In this document: positions 17,060 to 25,459 of the stretch, one piece after another
Layout of the letters: the number at the start of each line of letters is the position of its first letter
Numbering within the stretch: the stretch's first letter is position 1
Assembly: GCA_045631645.1 (NCBI GenBank)
Contig: JAZQVC010000009.1
Span: 4,419 to 68,418 of the forward strand
Length of the DNA: 64,000 nt
From: SIG459 sp045631645
GTDB lineage: Bacteria; Bacillota; Clostridia; Oscillospirales; Oscillospiraceae
Direction of reading: 5' to 3'
Position numbers and translations under genes: made by a program
Notes under the pieces: generated by a model
Database searches by the model: none
Told to the model about the DNA's origin: nothing
Seen by the model: only the letters and a program-made list of their open reading frames with translations

Positions 17060-18337
17060 GTGCTTTCTACCCTTCGTAACGCTTGGAAGATTGAAGAGCT
17101 TCGCAAGAAGATCATCTTCACTCTGTTCGTTCTCCTTCTGTACCGCATAGGCAACGCTATTCCCGTTCCCTTCATCGATGTAGCTCTCCTTCAGAACTAC
17201 ATTGCCGGTCTGGAGAACACCGTTCTTGGTTTCGTTAACGTACTGAGCGGTGGCGCATTCTCAAGCGCGACGATCTTTGCACTTTCCATCCAGCCCTATA
17301 TTAATGCATCTATCATTATCCAGTTGCTCTGCATTGCCATCCCCGCTCTTGAGCGCATGGCAAAAGAAGAGGGCGAAGAGGGTAAGAAGAAGATCAACAA
17401 TATCACCCGCTACTCCACCGTTGGCCTCGGCCTGATCATGGGCTTTGGTTACTACATGCTCATCAAGAACAACGCTCTCCTGAGCCAGGAAGGCGTATGG
17501 CAGGGAATCGTCATCGTTCTGACCTTCACTGCAGGTTCCGCACTCATCATGTGGCTTGGCGAGCAGATCACCGAGTTTGGTATCGGCAACGGTATCTCCA
17601 TGATCCTGTTTGCATCCATCGTTTCTCGTTTCCCCACCGGCATCGGTCAGTCCATCAGCAGCATTGCTGCCGGCACCCTCAAGTGGTGGGCACTTGTTCT
17701 CATCCTTCTGGGCGCACTCGTTATGATCGTCCTGATCGTTATCGTGAACAACTCCGAGAGACGTATTCCCGTTCAGTATTCCAAGAGAGTTGTTGGTCGT
17801 AAGATGTACGGCGGCCAGGCTACCCACCTTCCCATGAAGGTTAACATGTCCGGCGTTCTGCCCATCATCTTCGCTCAGTCTATCAGCTCCCTGCCTGCTA
17901 CCTTCGGCGCCCTCTTCGGCAAGACCGAAGGCGGGTTTGTAAGCCTGTTTGCAACCAACTCTCTCTTCTACGCATTCATTTACCTGCTGCTCATCATCTT
18001 CTTCAGCTATTTCTACTCCACCATCCAGTTCAACCCCATTGAAGTAGCAAATAACCTGAAGCGCAACGGCGGCTTCATCCCCGGCTATCGCCCCGGCAAG
18101 CCCACCAGCGAGTTCATCCAGAAGGTTCTGAACAAGATCACTCTGTTCGGCGCCATCTTCCTGAGCATTGTTGCAGTAGCTCCCATTGTTATCAGCCACT
18201 TCAGTGACGCCGCCGCACAGGCAGGCATCTCTCTCGGCGGTACCTCCATCATCATCGTTGTCGGTGTTGCAATTGAGACCTTTACCGCTCTTGAGAACCA
18301 GATGCTCATGCGCCACTACAAGGGCTTCCTTGATTAA
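17060..18337 (+). CDS. secY: Preprotein translocase channel subunit SecY
   Basis: Ten-helix membrane channel of SecYEG through which SecA-driven preproteins pass. Helix 1 region ELRKKIIFTLFVLLLYRIGNAIPVPF and the conserved cytosolic loop ERRIPVQYSKRVVGRK are visible; length 425. The start is a GTG immediately after the rplO stop with no spacing, and the ribosome site lies inside rplO, so translation is probably coupled. adk follows after 16 bases. Confidence 0.98.
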   Translation: MLSTLRNAWKIEELRKKIIFTLFVLLLYRIGNAIPVPFIDVALLQNYIAGLENTVLGFVNVLSGGAFSSATIFALSIQPYINASIIIQLLCIAIPALERMAKEEGEEGKKKINNITRYSTVGLGLIMGFGYYMLIKNNALLSQEGVWQGIVIVLTFTAGSALIMWLGEQITEFGIGNGISMILFASIVSRFPTGIGQSISSIAAGTLKWWALVLILLGALVMIVLIVIVNNSERRIPVQYSKRVVGRKMYGGQATHLPMKVNMSGVLPIIFAQSISSLPATFGALFGKTEGGFVSLFATNSLFYAFIYLLLIIFFSYFYSTIQFNPIEVANNLKRNGGFIPGYRPGKPTSEFIQKVLNKITLFGAIFLSIVAVAPIVISHFSDAAAQAGISLGGTSIIIVVGVAIETFTALENQMLMRHYKGFLD

Positions 18338-18353
18338 TTCGGAGGCTAATGAC

Positions 18354-18986
18354 ATGAAGCTTATTCTTTTAGGTGCTCCCGGTGCAGGAAAGGGAACTCA
18401 GTCCGAGATTCTCTCCCGCAAGTTCTCCATTCCCACCATATCCACAGGTGCAATGCTCCGCGCCGCAATGAAGGCCGGCACCCCTGTAGGTCTGAGAGCT
18501 AAAGAGTATGTTGATAATGGCAGACTCGTTCCCGATGATGTTATCGTAGGCATCGTCAAGGAGCGTCTCGCCAAGGACGATTGTGCTAATGGCTGCATAC
18601 TTGACGGTATGCCCCGCACCATCCCCCAGGCAATTGCTCTGGAGGAGCACGGCATCGAGATCGACTGCGCAATAAGCATTGAGATCGAAGATGAGACCAT
18701 TATCGAACGCATGACCGGCCGCCGCACCTGTCACGATTGCGGAGCCAGCTTCCATGTGACCAACAATCCTCCTAAAACTGAGGGCGTATGCGATTTCTGC
18801 GGCGGCGAGCTCACCATCCGCAAGGATGATGCACCCGAAACCGTTAAATCTCGTCTCGCCACTTATCACTCAGAGACGGAGCCCCTCAAGGACTTTTACG
18901 CACAGCGCGGCAAGTTGAAGAGTGTGGTAAACCAGCCCTCCATTGAGGCAGTTACCGCGTCTATAATTGAAGCACTGGGTGTTTAA
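18354..18986 (+). CDS. adk: Adenylate kinase, zinc-lid type
   Basis: Catalyses ATP + AMP to 2 ADP in the cytosol. The P-loop GAPGAGKGTQ lies at residues 7-16, the AMP-binding DGMPRT motif follows, and the long lid carries the zinc pairs CHDC and CDFC typical of Gram-positive enzymes. The ATG at 18354 after TTCGGAGG gives 210 residues, normal for the long form; the frame extends upstream into secY and that extension is rejected. Confidence 0.98.
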   Translation: MKLILLGAPGAGKGTQSEILSRKFSIPTISTGAMLRAAMKAGTPVGLRAKEYVDNGRLVPDDVIVGIVKERLAKDDCANGCILDGMPRTIPQAIALEEHGIEIDCAISIEIEDETIIERMTGRRTCHDCGASFHVTNNPPKTEGVCDFCGGELTIRKDDAPETVKSRLATYHSETEPLKDFYAQRGKLKSVVNQPSIEAVTASIIEALGV

Positions 18987-18989
18987 GAC

Positions 18990-19751
18990 ATGGCTATTGT
19001 CATAAAGTCCGACAGGGACATCGAATTGATGCGTCAGGCCGGTAAGATAACCGCTCAGGCCAGAAGCCTGGCCCGCAGTATGATCGAACCCGGTGTGACT
19101 ACCAATGAGATCAACAAAGAAGTCTTCAACTTCATCAAGAAATCAGGTGCTACTCCCGCATTTCTGGGTTACAGCGGTTATCCCGCCAGCATCTGTATTT
19201 CTGTTAACGACCAAGTCATCCATGGCATACCCGGCAGCAGACGTCTTCAAGACGGCGACATCGTCAGTGTGGATGTCGGCGCTGTCTGGAAAGGCTTTGT
19301 GGGAGACTGCGCAGGAACTTATCCCTGCGGCATGTGCAGCGACGGGGCTCTTCGCCTCATCGCTGTCACCCGCCAGAGCTTTTTTGAAGGACTAAAGTAT
19401 GCCCGTCAGGGCTATCGGGTCAGCGATATTTCCGCAGCGGTTCAGAACTATGCGGAAAGTGCGGGCTACGGTGTCGTCCGCGATTTCGTGGGTCACGGCA
19501 TCGGACGCAAAATGCACGAAGAACCCGAAGTTCCCAACTTCGTAAGAGGAAAGGGCGGAAGCCCCCGACTCATAAAAGGCATGACCATCTGTGTTGAACC
19601 TATGATCAACGCCGGTGGCTGGGAAGTTAAGGTGCTTCCCGATGGCTGGACAGTCTTGACGACTGACGGCAGCCTGTCCGCTCATTATGAGAACACGGTG
19701 CTCATCACAGACGGTGAGCCCGAGATACTGACAATGGCAGACGATATATAA
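18990..19751 (+). CDS. map: Methionine aminopeptidase, type I
   Basis: Removes the initiator methionine from nascent proteins. Metal ligands sit in VDVGAVWKGFVGDCAGTY (two Asp), GHGIGRKMHEEP (His) and the later CVEPM (Glu) and ENTVLI (Glu). Length is 253, the standard type I size. It starts three bases after the adk stop, so the two are almost certainly co-translated. infA follows after 20 bases. Confidence 0.97.
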   Translation: MAIVIKSDRDIELMRQAGKITAQARSLARSMIEPGVTTNEINKEVFNFIKKSGATPAFLGYSGYPASICISVNDQVIHGIPGSRRLQDGDIVSVDVGAVWKGFVGDCAGTYPCGMCSDGALRLIAVTRQSFFEGLKYARQGYRVSDISAAVQNYAESAGYGVVRDFVGHGIGRKMHEEPEVPNFVRGKGGSPRLIKGMTICVEPMINAGGWEVKVLPDGWTVLTTDGSLSAHYENTVLITDGEPEILTMADDI

Positions 19752-19771
19752 TCCAAGGAGGAATCTCAGTC

Positions 19772-19990
19772 TTGGCAAAAGATGATATGATCGAACTTGA
19801 GGGCACTGTAGTTGAATCTCTGCCCAATACTATGTTCCAGGTTGATATCGGCGGTGGCCATACCATCCTGGCTCACATTTCCGGCAAGCTCCGGATGAAC
19901 TATATTAAAATTCTCCCCGGCGACAAGGTCACCGTTCAGATGACTCCCTATGATCTGACCCGCGGCCGTATCACCTGGAGAAGCAAGTAA
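19772..19990 (+). CDS. infA: Translation initiation factor IF-1
   Basis: OB-fold factor that occupies the 30S A site during initiation. MIELEGTVVESLPNTMFQVDI and ILPGDKVTVQMTPYDLTRGRI are diagnostic; length 72. The best start is TTG at 19772, preceded by AAGGAGG (19755-19761), which gives the conserved MAKDD N-terminus. Confidence 0.97.
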   Translation: MAKDDMIELEGTVVESLPNTMFQVDIGGGHTILAHISGKLRMNYIKILPGDKVTVQMTPYDLTRGRITWRSK

Positions 19991-20009
19991 GCTGTAGGAG
20001 GTTTTACAA

Positions 20010-20123
20010 ATGAAAGTCAGACCCTCTGTGAAGCCCATGTGCGAGAAGTGCAAGATCATCAAGCGCAAAGGTCGCGTTATGGTCATTTGCGAGAATCCCA
20101 AGCACAAGCAGAGACAGGGCTAA
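20010..20123 (+). CDS. rpmJ: 50S ribosomal protein L36, zinc type
   Basis: A 37-residue zinc-ribbon protein: MKVRPSVKPMCEKCKIIKRK, then a third cysteine and a histidine (VICENPKHKQRQG). The C-C-C-H set marks the zinc-bound form. TAGGAGG stands before the ATG. Too short for most gene callers but unmistakable. Confidence 0.97.
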   Translation: MKVRPSVKPMCEKCKIIKRKGRVMVICENPKHKQRQG

Positions 20124-20213
20124 TTTTTCCCCTGGCACAACAAACAAACAAACGGGCGCGTAAGCATCTTGTACCATGCCCGCATTGCCCGAAAATACAT
20201 TTTGTGGGTACAA

Positions 20214-20233
20214 AATCAATGAAAGGATTGATT
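20214..20233 (+). promoter_or_regulatory. Hairpin carrying the ribosome site of rpsM in its loop
   Basis: AATCAAT (20214-20220) pairs perfectly with ATTGATT (20227-20233), leaving the purine loop GAAAGG that is the only Shine-Dalgarno-like sequence before the rpsM ATG at 20241. It could tune rpsM translation. The 117-base gap after rpmJ shows nothing else convincing. Confidence 0.5.
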
Positions 20234-20240
20234 GTAAAAT

Positions 20241-20609
20241 ATGGCACGTATAGCCGGCGTTGACCTGCCCAAAGACAAGCGCATTGAAATCGGCCTGACC
20301 TATGTTTACGGTATTGGCAGAACCAGCGCACTCAAGATACTGGAAGAGACCGGTATCAACCCCGACACCCGCGTTAAGAACCTGACTGAAGATGAGGAAG
20401 CTAAGCTCCGTGAGATCATCGACGAGAAGTACATCGTTGAAGGTGACCTCCGTCGTGCAAACGCTCTCGACATCAAGCGTCTCATCGAGATCGGCTGCTA
20501 CCGCGGCCAGCGCCATCGTCGTGGACTCCCCGTCCGTGGCCAGCGCAGCAAGACCAATGCTCGTACCCGCAAGGGTCCCAAGCACACCATCGCAAATAAG
20601 AAGAAGTAA
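20241..20609 (+). CDS. rpsM: 30S ribosomal protein S13
   Basis: 30S head protein forming the B1 bridges. MARIAGVDLPKDKRIEIGLTY and the C-terminal GLPVRGQRSKTNARTRKGP are diagnostic; length 122. Separated from rpmJ by 117 bases and preceded by the loop-borne ribosome site described at 20214. Confidence 0.99.
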   Translation: MARIAGVDLPKDKRIEIGLTYVYGIGRTSALKILEETGINPDTRVKNLTEDEEAKLREIIDEKYIVEGDLRRANALDIKRLIEIGCYRGQRHRRGLPVRGQRSKTNARTRKGPKHTIANKKK

Positions 20610-20623
20610 GGAGGGATATGTAA

Positions 20624-21022
20624 ATGGCAGCACCTAAGAAAAAGGTAGTACGCACTCGCCGTAAAGAGCGCAAGAACGTAGAGAAGGGCCAGGTGCATAT
20701 CAGCTCTTCCTTCAATAACACCATGGTAACCGTCACCGACACTCAGGGCAACGCTCTGTCCTGGGCATCCGCCGGTGGCATGGGCTTCCGCGGAAGCAAG
20801 AAGTCCACCCCCTTCGCAGCTCAGACCGCAGCTGAAGTTGCCGCTAAGGCAGCTATGGAGCATGGTCTGAAGACCGTTGAAGTTTTCGTCAAGGGCCCCG
20901 GCTCCGGACGTGAAGCTGCAATCCGCGCCCTGCAGACCGCAGGTCTTGAGGTAACGATGATCAAGGATGTGACTCCCATCCCCCACAACGGATGCCGTCC
21001 TCCCAAGCGTCGTCGCGTCTAA
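20624..21022 (+). CDS. rpsK: 30S ribosomal protein S11
   Basis: Platform protein near the mRNA exit. ISSSFNNTMVTVTDTQGNALSW and GPGSGREAAIRALQ are family hallmarks, as is the end NGCRPPKRRRV; length 132. AAGGAGGG precedes the start. Confidence 0.99.
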   Translation: MAAPKKKVVRTRRKERKNVEKGQVHISSSFNNTMVTVTDTQGNALSWASAGGMGFRGSKKSTPFAAQTAAEVAAKAAMEHGLKTVEVFVKGPGSGREAAIRALQTAGLEVTMIKDVTPIPHNGCRPPKRRRV

Positions 21023-21044
21023 TTGAAGAAGGAGGAATATAACT

Positions 21045-21653
21045 ATGGCTAGAAATATGCAGCCCATCGTAAAACGTTGCAAGCAGCTGGGCATTTCTCC
21101 TGCTTACATGGGCTATACCAGCGGATCCAAGTCCGAAACCATCCGCAACCCCCAGGGTCAGACCCGCAAAAAGCAGAGCGAGTATGCTCTCCAGCTCAAG
21201 GAGAAGCAGAAAGTTAAGTTCGTATACGGCATTCTGGAGAAGCAGTTCCGCCTGTACTACGAAAAGGCAGCCAAGGCTCCCGGCCAGACCGGTGAGAACC
21301 TTCTCACCACCATCGAGCGCCGCCTGGACAACGTTGTCTACCGCCTCGGTTTCGCTATGACCCGCGCAGAAGCCCGTCAGCTGGTTTCTCACGGTCACTT
21401 CACCGTTAACGGCCGCAAGGTCAACATCCCCAGCTTCCTTGTTAAGCCCGGCATGGTTATCTCCCTCAAGGAGACCAGCAAGGGTCTTGAGAAGATTAAG
21501 TCCAATGTTGAGGCTAACTCCATCACCCAGGCTCCCAAGTGGCTTGAGTATGATGCCAACAACATGATCGCTAAGGTCGTCGCCAACCCCGCAAGAGACG
21601 ACATCGACCTGCCTATTGAAGAGCACCTCATCGTCGAGCTGTATTCTAAGTAA
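21045..21653 (+). CDS. rpsD: 30S ribosomal protein S4
   Basis: Primary 16S rRNA-binding protein and fidelity factor, often autoregulatory. The S4 RNA-binding fold is seen in RRLDNVVYRLGFAMTRAEARQLVSHGHFTVNG. Length 202. The N-terminus (MARNMQPIVKRCKQLGISP) lacks the four-cysteine zinc cluster, i.e. the C-minus form. A 79-base gap follows before rpoA. Confidence 0.98.
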   Translation: MARNMQPIVKRCKQLGISPAYMGYTSGSKSETIRNPQGQTRKKQSEYALQLKEKQKVKFVYGILEKQFRLYYEKAAKAPGQTGENLLTTIERRLDNVVYRLGFAMTRAEARQLVSHGHFTVNGRKVNIPSFLVKPGMVISLKETSKGLEKIKSNVEANSITQAPKWLEYDANNMIAKVVANPARDDIDLPIEEHLIVELYSK

Positions 21654-21732
21654 GACAGAGACCCTCAAATTGGTAAGCTGAACCTTTTAAATGTGCGCAA
21701 AACACAAAAATTGAAGGAGGGTAAAATCAAGC

Positions 21733-22683
21733 ATGATTGAAATTAAAAAGCCCCGTATCGAGTGCATCGAGACTCCGTCCGACGATTCTTACGGCAAATA
21801 CGTTGTAGAACCCCTCGAGCGTGGCTACGGCACGACTTTGGGCAACTCTCTCCGCAGAGTGCTCCTCTCCTCTCTTCCCGGAACTGCGGTCACCGCAATT
21901 AAGATCGCAGGCATTCAGCACGAGTTTGCAACCATCCCCGGTGTTAAGGAAGATGTCACTGAGATCGTCCTCAACGTCAAGAGCATCATCGCAAGACTTC
22001 ATTGCGAGGGTCCCAAGACTGTTTACATCGAGGCTGCTGGCGAGTGCGAAGTAACTGCCGGCGATATCAAGGCAGATGGCGAAGTTGAGATCCTCAATCC
22101 CGATCTCCACATCGCTACCCTCGGCGCTGACGCTTCTCTCAGCATGGAACTGACCATCTGCCACGGCAGAGGCTATGTCACCGCTGACAGAAACAAGTCC
22201 GCACAGGCTGTCATCGGAACCATTCCCGTCGACTCCATCTACACCCCCGTACTGAAGGTCAACTACACTGTGGAGAACACCCGTGTAGGTAACCAGACCG
22301 ACTTTGACAAGCTCACCATCGAGGTATGGACTGACAAGACCATCACCGCACGTGACGCTGTCAGCCTGGGTGCAAAGATTCTCTGCGACCACTTCACCAT
22401 CTTCACCGACCTGAGCGAGAACATCAGCTCCCGCCAGACCGTTGTTGAAAGAGTTGAGCAGCAGAGAGACAAGGTTCTTGAGATGACCATTGAAGAGCTG
22501 GATCTTTCCGTCCGCAGCTTCAATTGCCTGAAGAGAGCAAATATCAACACTGTTGAAGACCTGGTTGGCAAGACTCAGGACGAAATGATTAAAGTTCGTA
22601 ACCTTGGCCGCAAGTCCCTTGAAGAGGTTGAGCATAAGCTCGCCATGATGGGCCTTAGCCTGGCAAGTGAAGAGAACAACTAA
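21733..22683 (+). CDS. rpoA: RNA polymerase alpha subunit
   Basis: Assembles the polymerase core and contacts UP elements and activators. The N-terminal domain shows LERGYGTTLGNSLRRVLLSSLPG and the C-terminal domain shows ELDLSVRSFNCLKRANINTVEDL with the helix-hairpin-helix region; length 316, normal. GAAGGAGGG precedes the ATG by a suitable distance. Part of the alpha operon with rpsM, rpsK, rpsD and rplQ. Confidence 0.99.
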   Translation: MIEIKKPRIECIETPSDDSYGKYVVEPLERGYGTTLGNSLRRVLLSSLPGTAVTAIKIAGIQHEFATIPGVKEDVTEIVLNVKSIIARLHCEGPKTVYIEAAGECEVTAGDIKADGEVEILNPDLHIATLGADASLSMELTICHGRGYVTADRNKSAQAVIGTIPVDSIYTPVLKVNYTVENTRVGNQTDFDKLTIEVWTDKTITARDAVSLGAKILCDHFTIFTDLSENISSRQTVVERVEQQRDKVLEMTIEELDLSVRSFNCLKRANINTVEDLVGKTQDEMIKVRNLGRKSLEEVEHKLAMMGLSLASEENN

Positions 22684-22709
22684 TTTTCCCGACAAGGAGG
22701 AAACCGAAA

Positions 22710-23051
22710 ATGCCCGGTACTAGAAAACTCGGCAAGACCACCGATCAGCGCATGGCCATGCTCCGTCAGCAGGTTACTGATTTCCTGGATAACGGCAGAA
22801 TGGAAACCACTTTCACCCGCGCAAAAGAGATCGGCTCTATGGCTGAGAAAATGATAACTCTCGGAAAGAAGAAGGATCTGGCTGCATACCGTCAGGCCCT
22901 CGCTTTCATCACCCGCGAAGATGTTGCTAAGAAGGTCTTCGAAGAGATCGCTCCCAAGTACGCTGAGCGTCAGGGCGGCTATACTCGCGTGACCCGCATC
23001 GGACCCCGCCGCGGTGACGCTGCTGAGATGGCAGTTATCGAACTCGTATAA
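22710..23051 (+). CDS. rplQ: 50S ribosomal protein L17
   Basis: Tunnel-exit protein. LGKTTDQRMAMLRQQVTDF and GGYTRVTRIGPRRGDAAEMAVIEL are diagnostic; length 113. Last gene of the ribosomal superoperon; a strong terminator follows. Confidence 0.99.
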   Translation: MPGTRKLGKTTDQRMAMLRQQVTDFLDNGRMETTFTRAKEIGSMAEKMITLGKKKDLAAYRQALAFITREDVAKKVFEEIAPKYAERQGGYTRVTRIGPRRGDAAEMAVIELV

Positions 23052-23072
23052 GTTCACTCTTTCCGTAAATAA

Positions 23073-23104
23073 AAATCCCTTGCCTTTCGGCAAGGGATTT
23101 TTTT
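23073..23104 (+). terminator. Terminator of the ribosomal superoperon (probably bidirectional)
   Basis: AAATCCCTTGCC-TTTC-GGCAAGGGATTT is a 12-bp perfect stem with A-tract before and T-tract after, so it can also serve metA on the opposite strand. Confidence 0.93.
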
Positions 23105-23117
23105 ATATCTTTATATA

Positions 23118-24038
23118 TTATTCCGCAAGAGTGTTAAGGTCATAGGGAGTGGTCTGATAGACGAAGTAGTTGAGCCAGTTCTGGTAGAGAAGGTTTGCGT
23201 GGCTGCGCCATGTAACGAGAGGCTCTTTGGTGTCGTCATCATTGGGGAAGTAGTTATAGGGGACATGAATAGGAAGACCCTGATTTTTATCGCGCTCATA
23301 TTCAAGCTTTAAGGTTTCTCTGTCATACTCACTGTGGCCTGTGATAAAAACCTGCTTGCCGCCCTCGGTGGCAACAGCATATACACCTGCATCAGGAGAG
23401 GAAGCGAGAATTTTCAGCTGAGGGCAGGCTTCGATATCCTCGCGTTTTATGCTGGTATGGCGGGAATGGGGTGCCATAAACACCTCATCAAAACCGCGGA
23501 GAAGCATATTACTGCGGCGCTCAACGCTATGGGGGAAAACGCCAAAGAGTTTTTCATCGAGGGTATACTTGGGTATGCCGTAATGATGGTAAAGCGCAGC
23601 CTGTGCTCCCCAGCAGATATGGAAAACGCTGTGGACATGGGTTTTGCTCCAATCCATTATTTCGCAAAGCTCATCCCAATAATCAACCTCTTCAAAATCC
23701 ATAAGTTCCACAGGAGCGCCGGTTATAATCATGCCGTCATAATAGCGGTCGCAAACCCTGTCGAAGGTTGTATAGAACTTCAGCATATGCTCGCTTGCGG
23801 TGTTTTTGGAGACATGGCCGCGCATTTGCATAAGCTCCAGCTCAACCTGCAAAGGAGTGTTGCCCAAAAGACGGGCAAGCTGGGTCTCGGTGACCACCTT
23901 GGTGGGCATTAGGTTGAGGAGAAGTATCTGGAGAGGACGAATATCCTGAGTCATTGCTCGGTTTTCCGTCATAACGAATATGTTTTCGCTATTGAGAGTT
24001 TGGGTTGCGGGAAGGTCATTGGGGATTTTTATAGGCAT
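23118..24038 (-). CDS. metA: Homoserine O-acyltransferase, MetA family
   Basis: Acylates homoserine at the first committed step of methionine synthesis; members in Firmicutes usually use acetyl-CoA. Family motifs include PLQILLLNLMPTKVVTETQ near residue 35, the substrate region GAPVELMDFEEVDYWDEL, and the nucleophile loop HICWGAQAALYHHYGIPK with C142-like cysteine; the GHSEYD segment carries the catalytic His-Glu region. Length 306, normal. It lies 25 bases after metY on the same strand, so acyl donor formation and sulfhydrylation are made from one transcript. Confidence 0.96.
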   Translation of the reverse strand: MPIKIPNDLPATQTLNSENIFVMTENRAMTQDIRPLQILLLNLMPTKVVTETQLARLLGNTPLQVELELMQMRGHVSKNTASEHMLKFYTTFDRVCDRYYDGMIITGAPVELMDFEEVDYWDELCEIMDWSKTHVHSVFHICWGAQAALYHHYGIPKYTLDEKLFGVFPHSVERRSNMLLRGFDEVFMAPHSRHTSIKREDIEACPQLKILASSPDAGVYAVATEGGKQVFITGHSEYDRETLKLEYERDKNQGLPIHVPYNYFPNDDDTKEPLVTWRSHANLLYQNWLNYFVYQTTPYDLNTLAE

Positions 24039-24063
24039 GGACTATGGCTCCTTTCGGGGCGTT

Positions 24064-25347
24064 TTATATCTTTGCAAGAGCCTGTTCAAGGTCTGCAATA
24101 AGGTCGGTGACATCTTCAATGCCAACACTGAGGCGGACAAGGTCAGGAGTGACACCTGCTGCAGAGAGTTCTTCATCGTTCATCTGGCGATGGGTGGCGC
24201 TGGCAGGATGGAGGCAGCAGGTACGTGCATCGGCAACATGGGTTTCAATTGCCGCAACGCGGAGATGACCCATAAATTCCTCAGCGATGACTCTTCCGCC
24301 CTTTATGCCGAAGGAGACAACACCGCAGGAACCATTGGGAAGATATTTCTGACCAAGCTCATAATATTCGTCACCGGGAAGACCGCAGTACTTAACCCAG
24401 GAAATTTTTTCGTGCTTGCTGAGATACTCGGCAATTGCCTGAGCATTCTCGCAGTGGCGTTTTACGCGAAGGTGGAGGCTTTCAAGACCCAGATTGAGAT
24501 AATATGCATTCTGGGGAGCTTGTATGGAGCCGAGGTCACGCATAAGCTGGGAGGTGCACTTGGTGATAAATGCGCCTTCAAGACCGAAGCGCTCGGTATA
24601 AGTAACGCCGTGGTAGCTTTCGTCGGGGGTGCAGAGTCCGGGGAATTTTTCAGCGTGGGCTGTCCAGTCAAACTTTCCGGAGTCCACAATGCACCCGCCG
24701 AGAGCGCCGCCGTGGCCGTCCATATACTTGGTGGTGGAGTGAGTTACGATGTCTGCGCCCCATTCGAAGGGACGGCAGTTAATGGGGGTTGCAAAGGTGT
24801 TGTCAATGATAAGGGGTACACCGTGAGCATGAGCGGCCTTTGCGAACTTCTCTATATCAAGGACGGTGAGTGCGGGGTTGGCGATAGTCTCGCCGAAAAC
24901 TGCCTTGGTGTTGGGGCGGAAAGCCTTTTCCAGCTCCTCTTCGCTGCAATTGGGGGAGACAAAGGTGAACTCAACGCCCATGCGCTTCATTGTAACGGCG
25001 AAAAGGTTATAAGTGCCGCCATAGATGCTGGCAGAGGAGACAACATGGTCGCCGCAGGAGGCAATATTGAAAACAGCGTAGAAGTTTGCAGCCTGGCCTG
25101 AGGAAGTGAGCATAGCTGCGCTGCCGCCTTCAAGGGCGGCTATCTTGGCGGCAACATAGTCATTAGTGGGGTTTTGGAGGCGGCTGTAGAAATATCCGCT
25201 GGCTTCAAGGTCGAAAAGTTTGCCCATTTCCGCACTGGAATCATACTTAAAGGTGGTGCTCTGGATTATGGGAATCTGGCGGGGCTCGCCATTGCCGGGA
25301 ACATAGCCCGCCTGCACGCATTTTGTTCCAAGTTTCTTTTCGCTCAT
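24064..25347 (-). CDS. metY: O-acetylhomoserine sulfhydrylase (Cys/Met metabolism PLP enzyme)
   Basis: PLP-dependent enzyme combining O-acetylhomoserine with sulfide to give homocysteine. Recognised by PIIQSTTFKYDSSAEMGKLF, YSRLQNPTND, the PLP-phosphate region SSGQAANFYA, and the Schiff-base lysine in THSTTKYMDGHG. Length 427, typical for MetY rather than the shorter MetB/MetC. It is followed by metA and preceded by its own promoter and a hairpin-bearing short leader. Confidence 0.94.
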   Translation of the reverse strand: MSEKKLGTKCVQAGYVPGNGEPRQIPIIQSTTFKYDSSAEMGKLFDLEASGYFYSRLQNPTNDYVAAKIAALEGGSAAMLTSSGQAANFYAVFNIASCGDHVVSSASIYGGTYNLFAVTMKRMGVEFTFVSPNCSEEELEKAFRPNTKAVFGETIANPALTVLDIEKFAKAAHAHGVPLIIDNTFATPINCRPFEWGADIVTHSTTKYMDGHGGALGGCIVDSGKFDWTAHAEKFPGLCTPDESYHGVTYTERFGLEGAFITKCTSQLMRDLGSIQAPQNAYYLNLGLESLHLRVKRHCENAQAIAEYLSKHEKISWVKYCGLPGDEYYELGQKYLPNGSCGVVSFGIKGGRVIAEEFMGHLRVAAIETHVADARTCCLHPASATHRQMNDEELSAAGVTPDLVRLSVGIEDVTDLIADLEQALAKI

Positions 25348-25367
25348 ATCAATGCTCCTTATATTTG

Positions 25368-25402
25368 AAAAGGCGGCTTGGGAACCTCTCCCAGCCGCCT
25401 TT
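25368..25402 (-). terminator. Terminator-like hairpin in the metY leader / after the MATE gene
   Basis: On the minus strand AAAGGCGGCT-GGGA...TCCC-AGCCGCCTTT is a very stable stem followed by a short T-run and then the metY ribosome site. It can end the MATE transcript, but it also lies downstream of the metY promoter at 25431-25459, so it may attenuate metY. Confidence 0.7.
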
Positions 25403-25430
25403 AAGCTCAGGTATTTTAGAGTTCTATATC

Positions 25431-25459
25431 ATTTTAAGCGCGCTTATTCCACTTGTCAA
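25431..25459 (-). promoter_or_regulatory. Sigma-A promoter for metY-metA
   Basis: Minus-strand TTGACA (complement of 25454-25459), 17-base spacer, TAAAAT (complement of 25431-25436). The -35 overlaps the last codons of the MATE gene. Confidence 0.75.

Noticed and set aside
25348..25430. SAM riboswitch in front of metY
   Set aside because: The leader is under 80 bases and lacks the multi-helix S-box layout; only one long hairpin is present.
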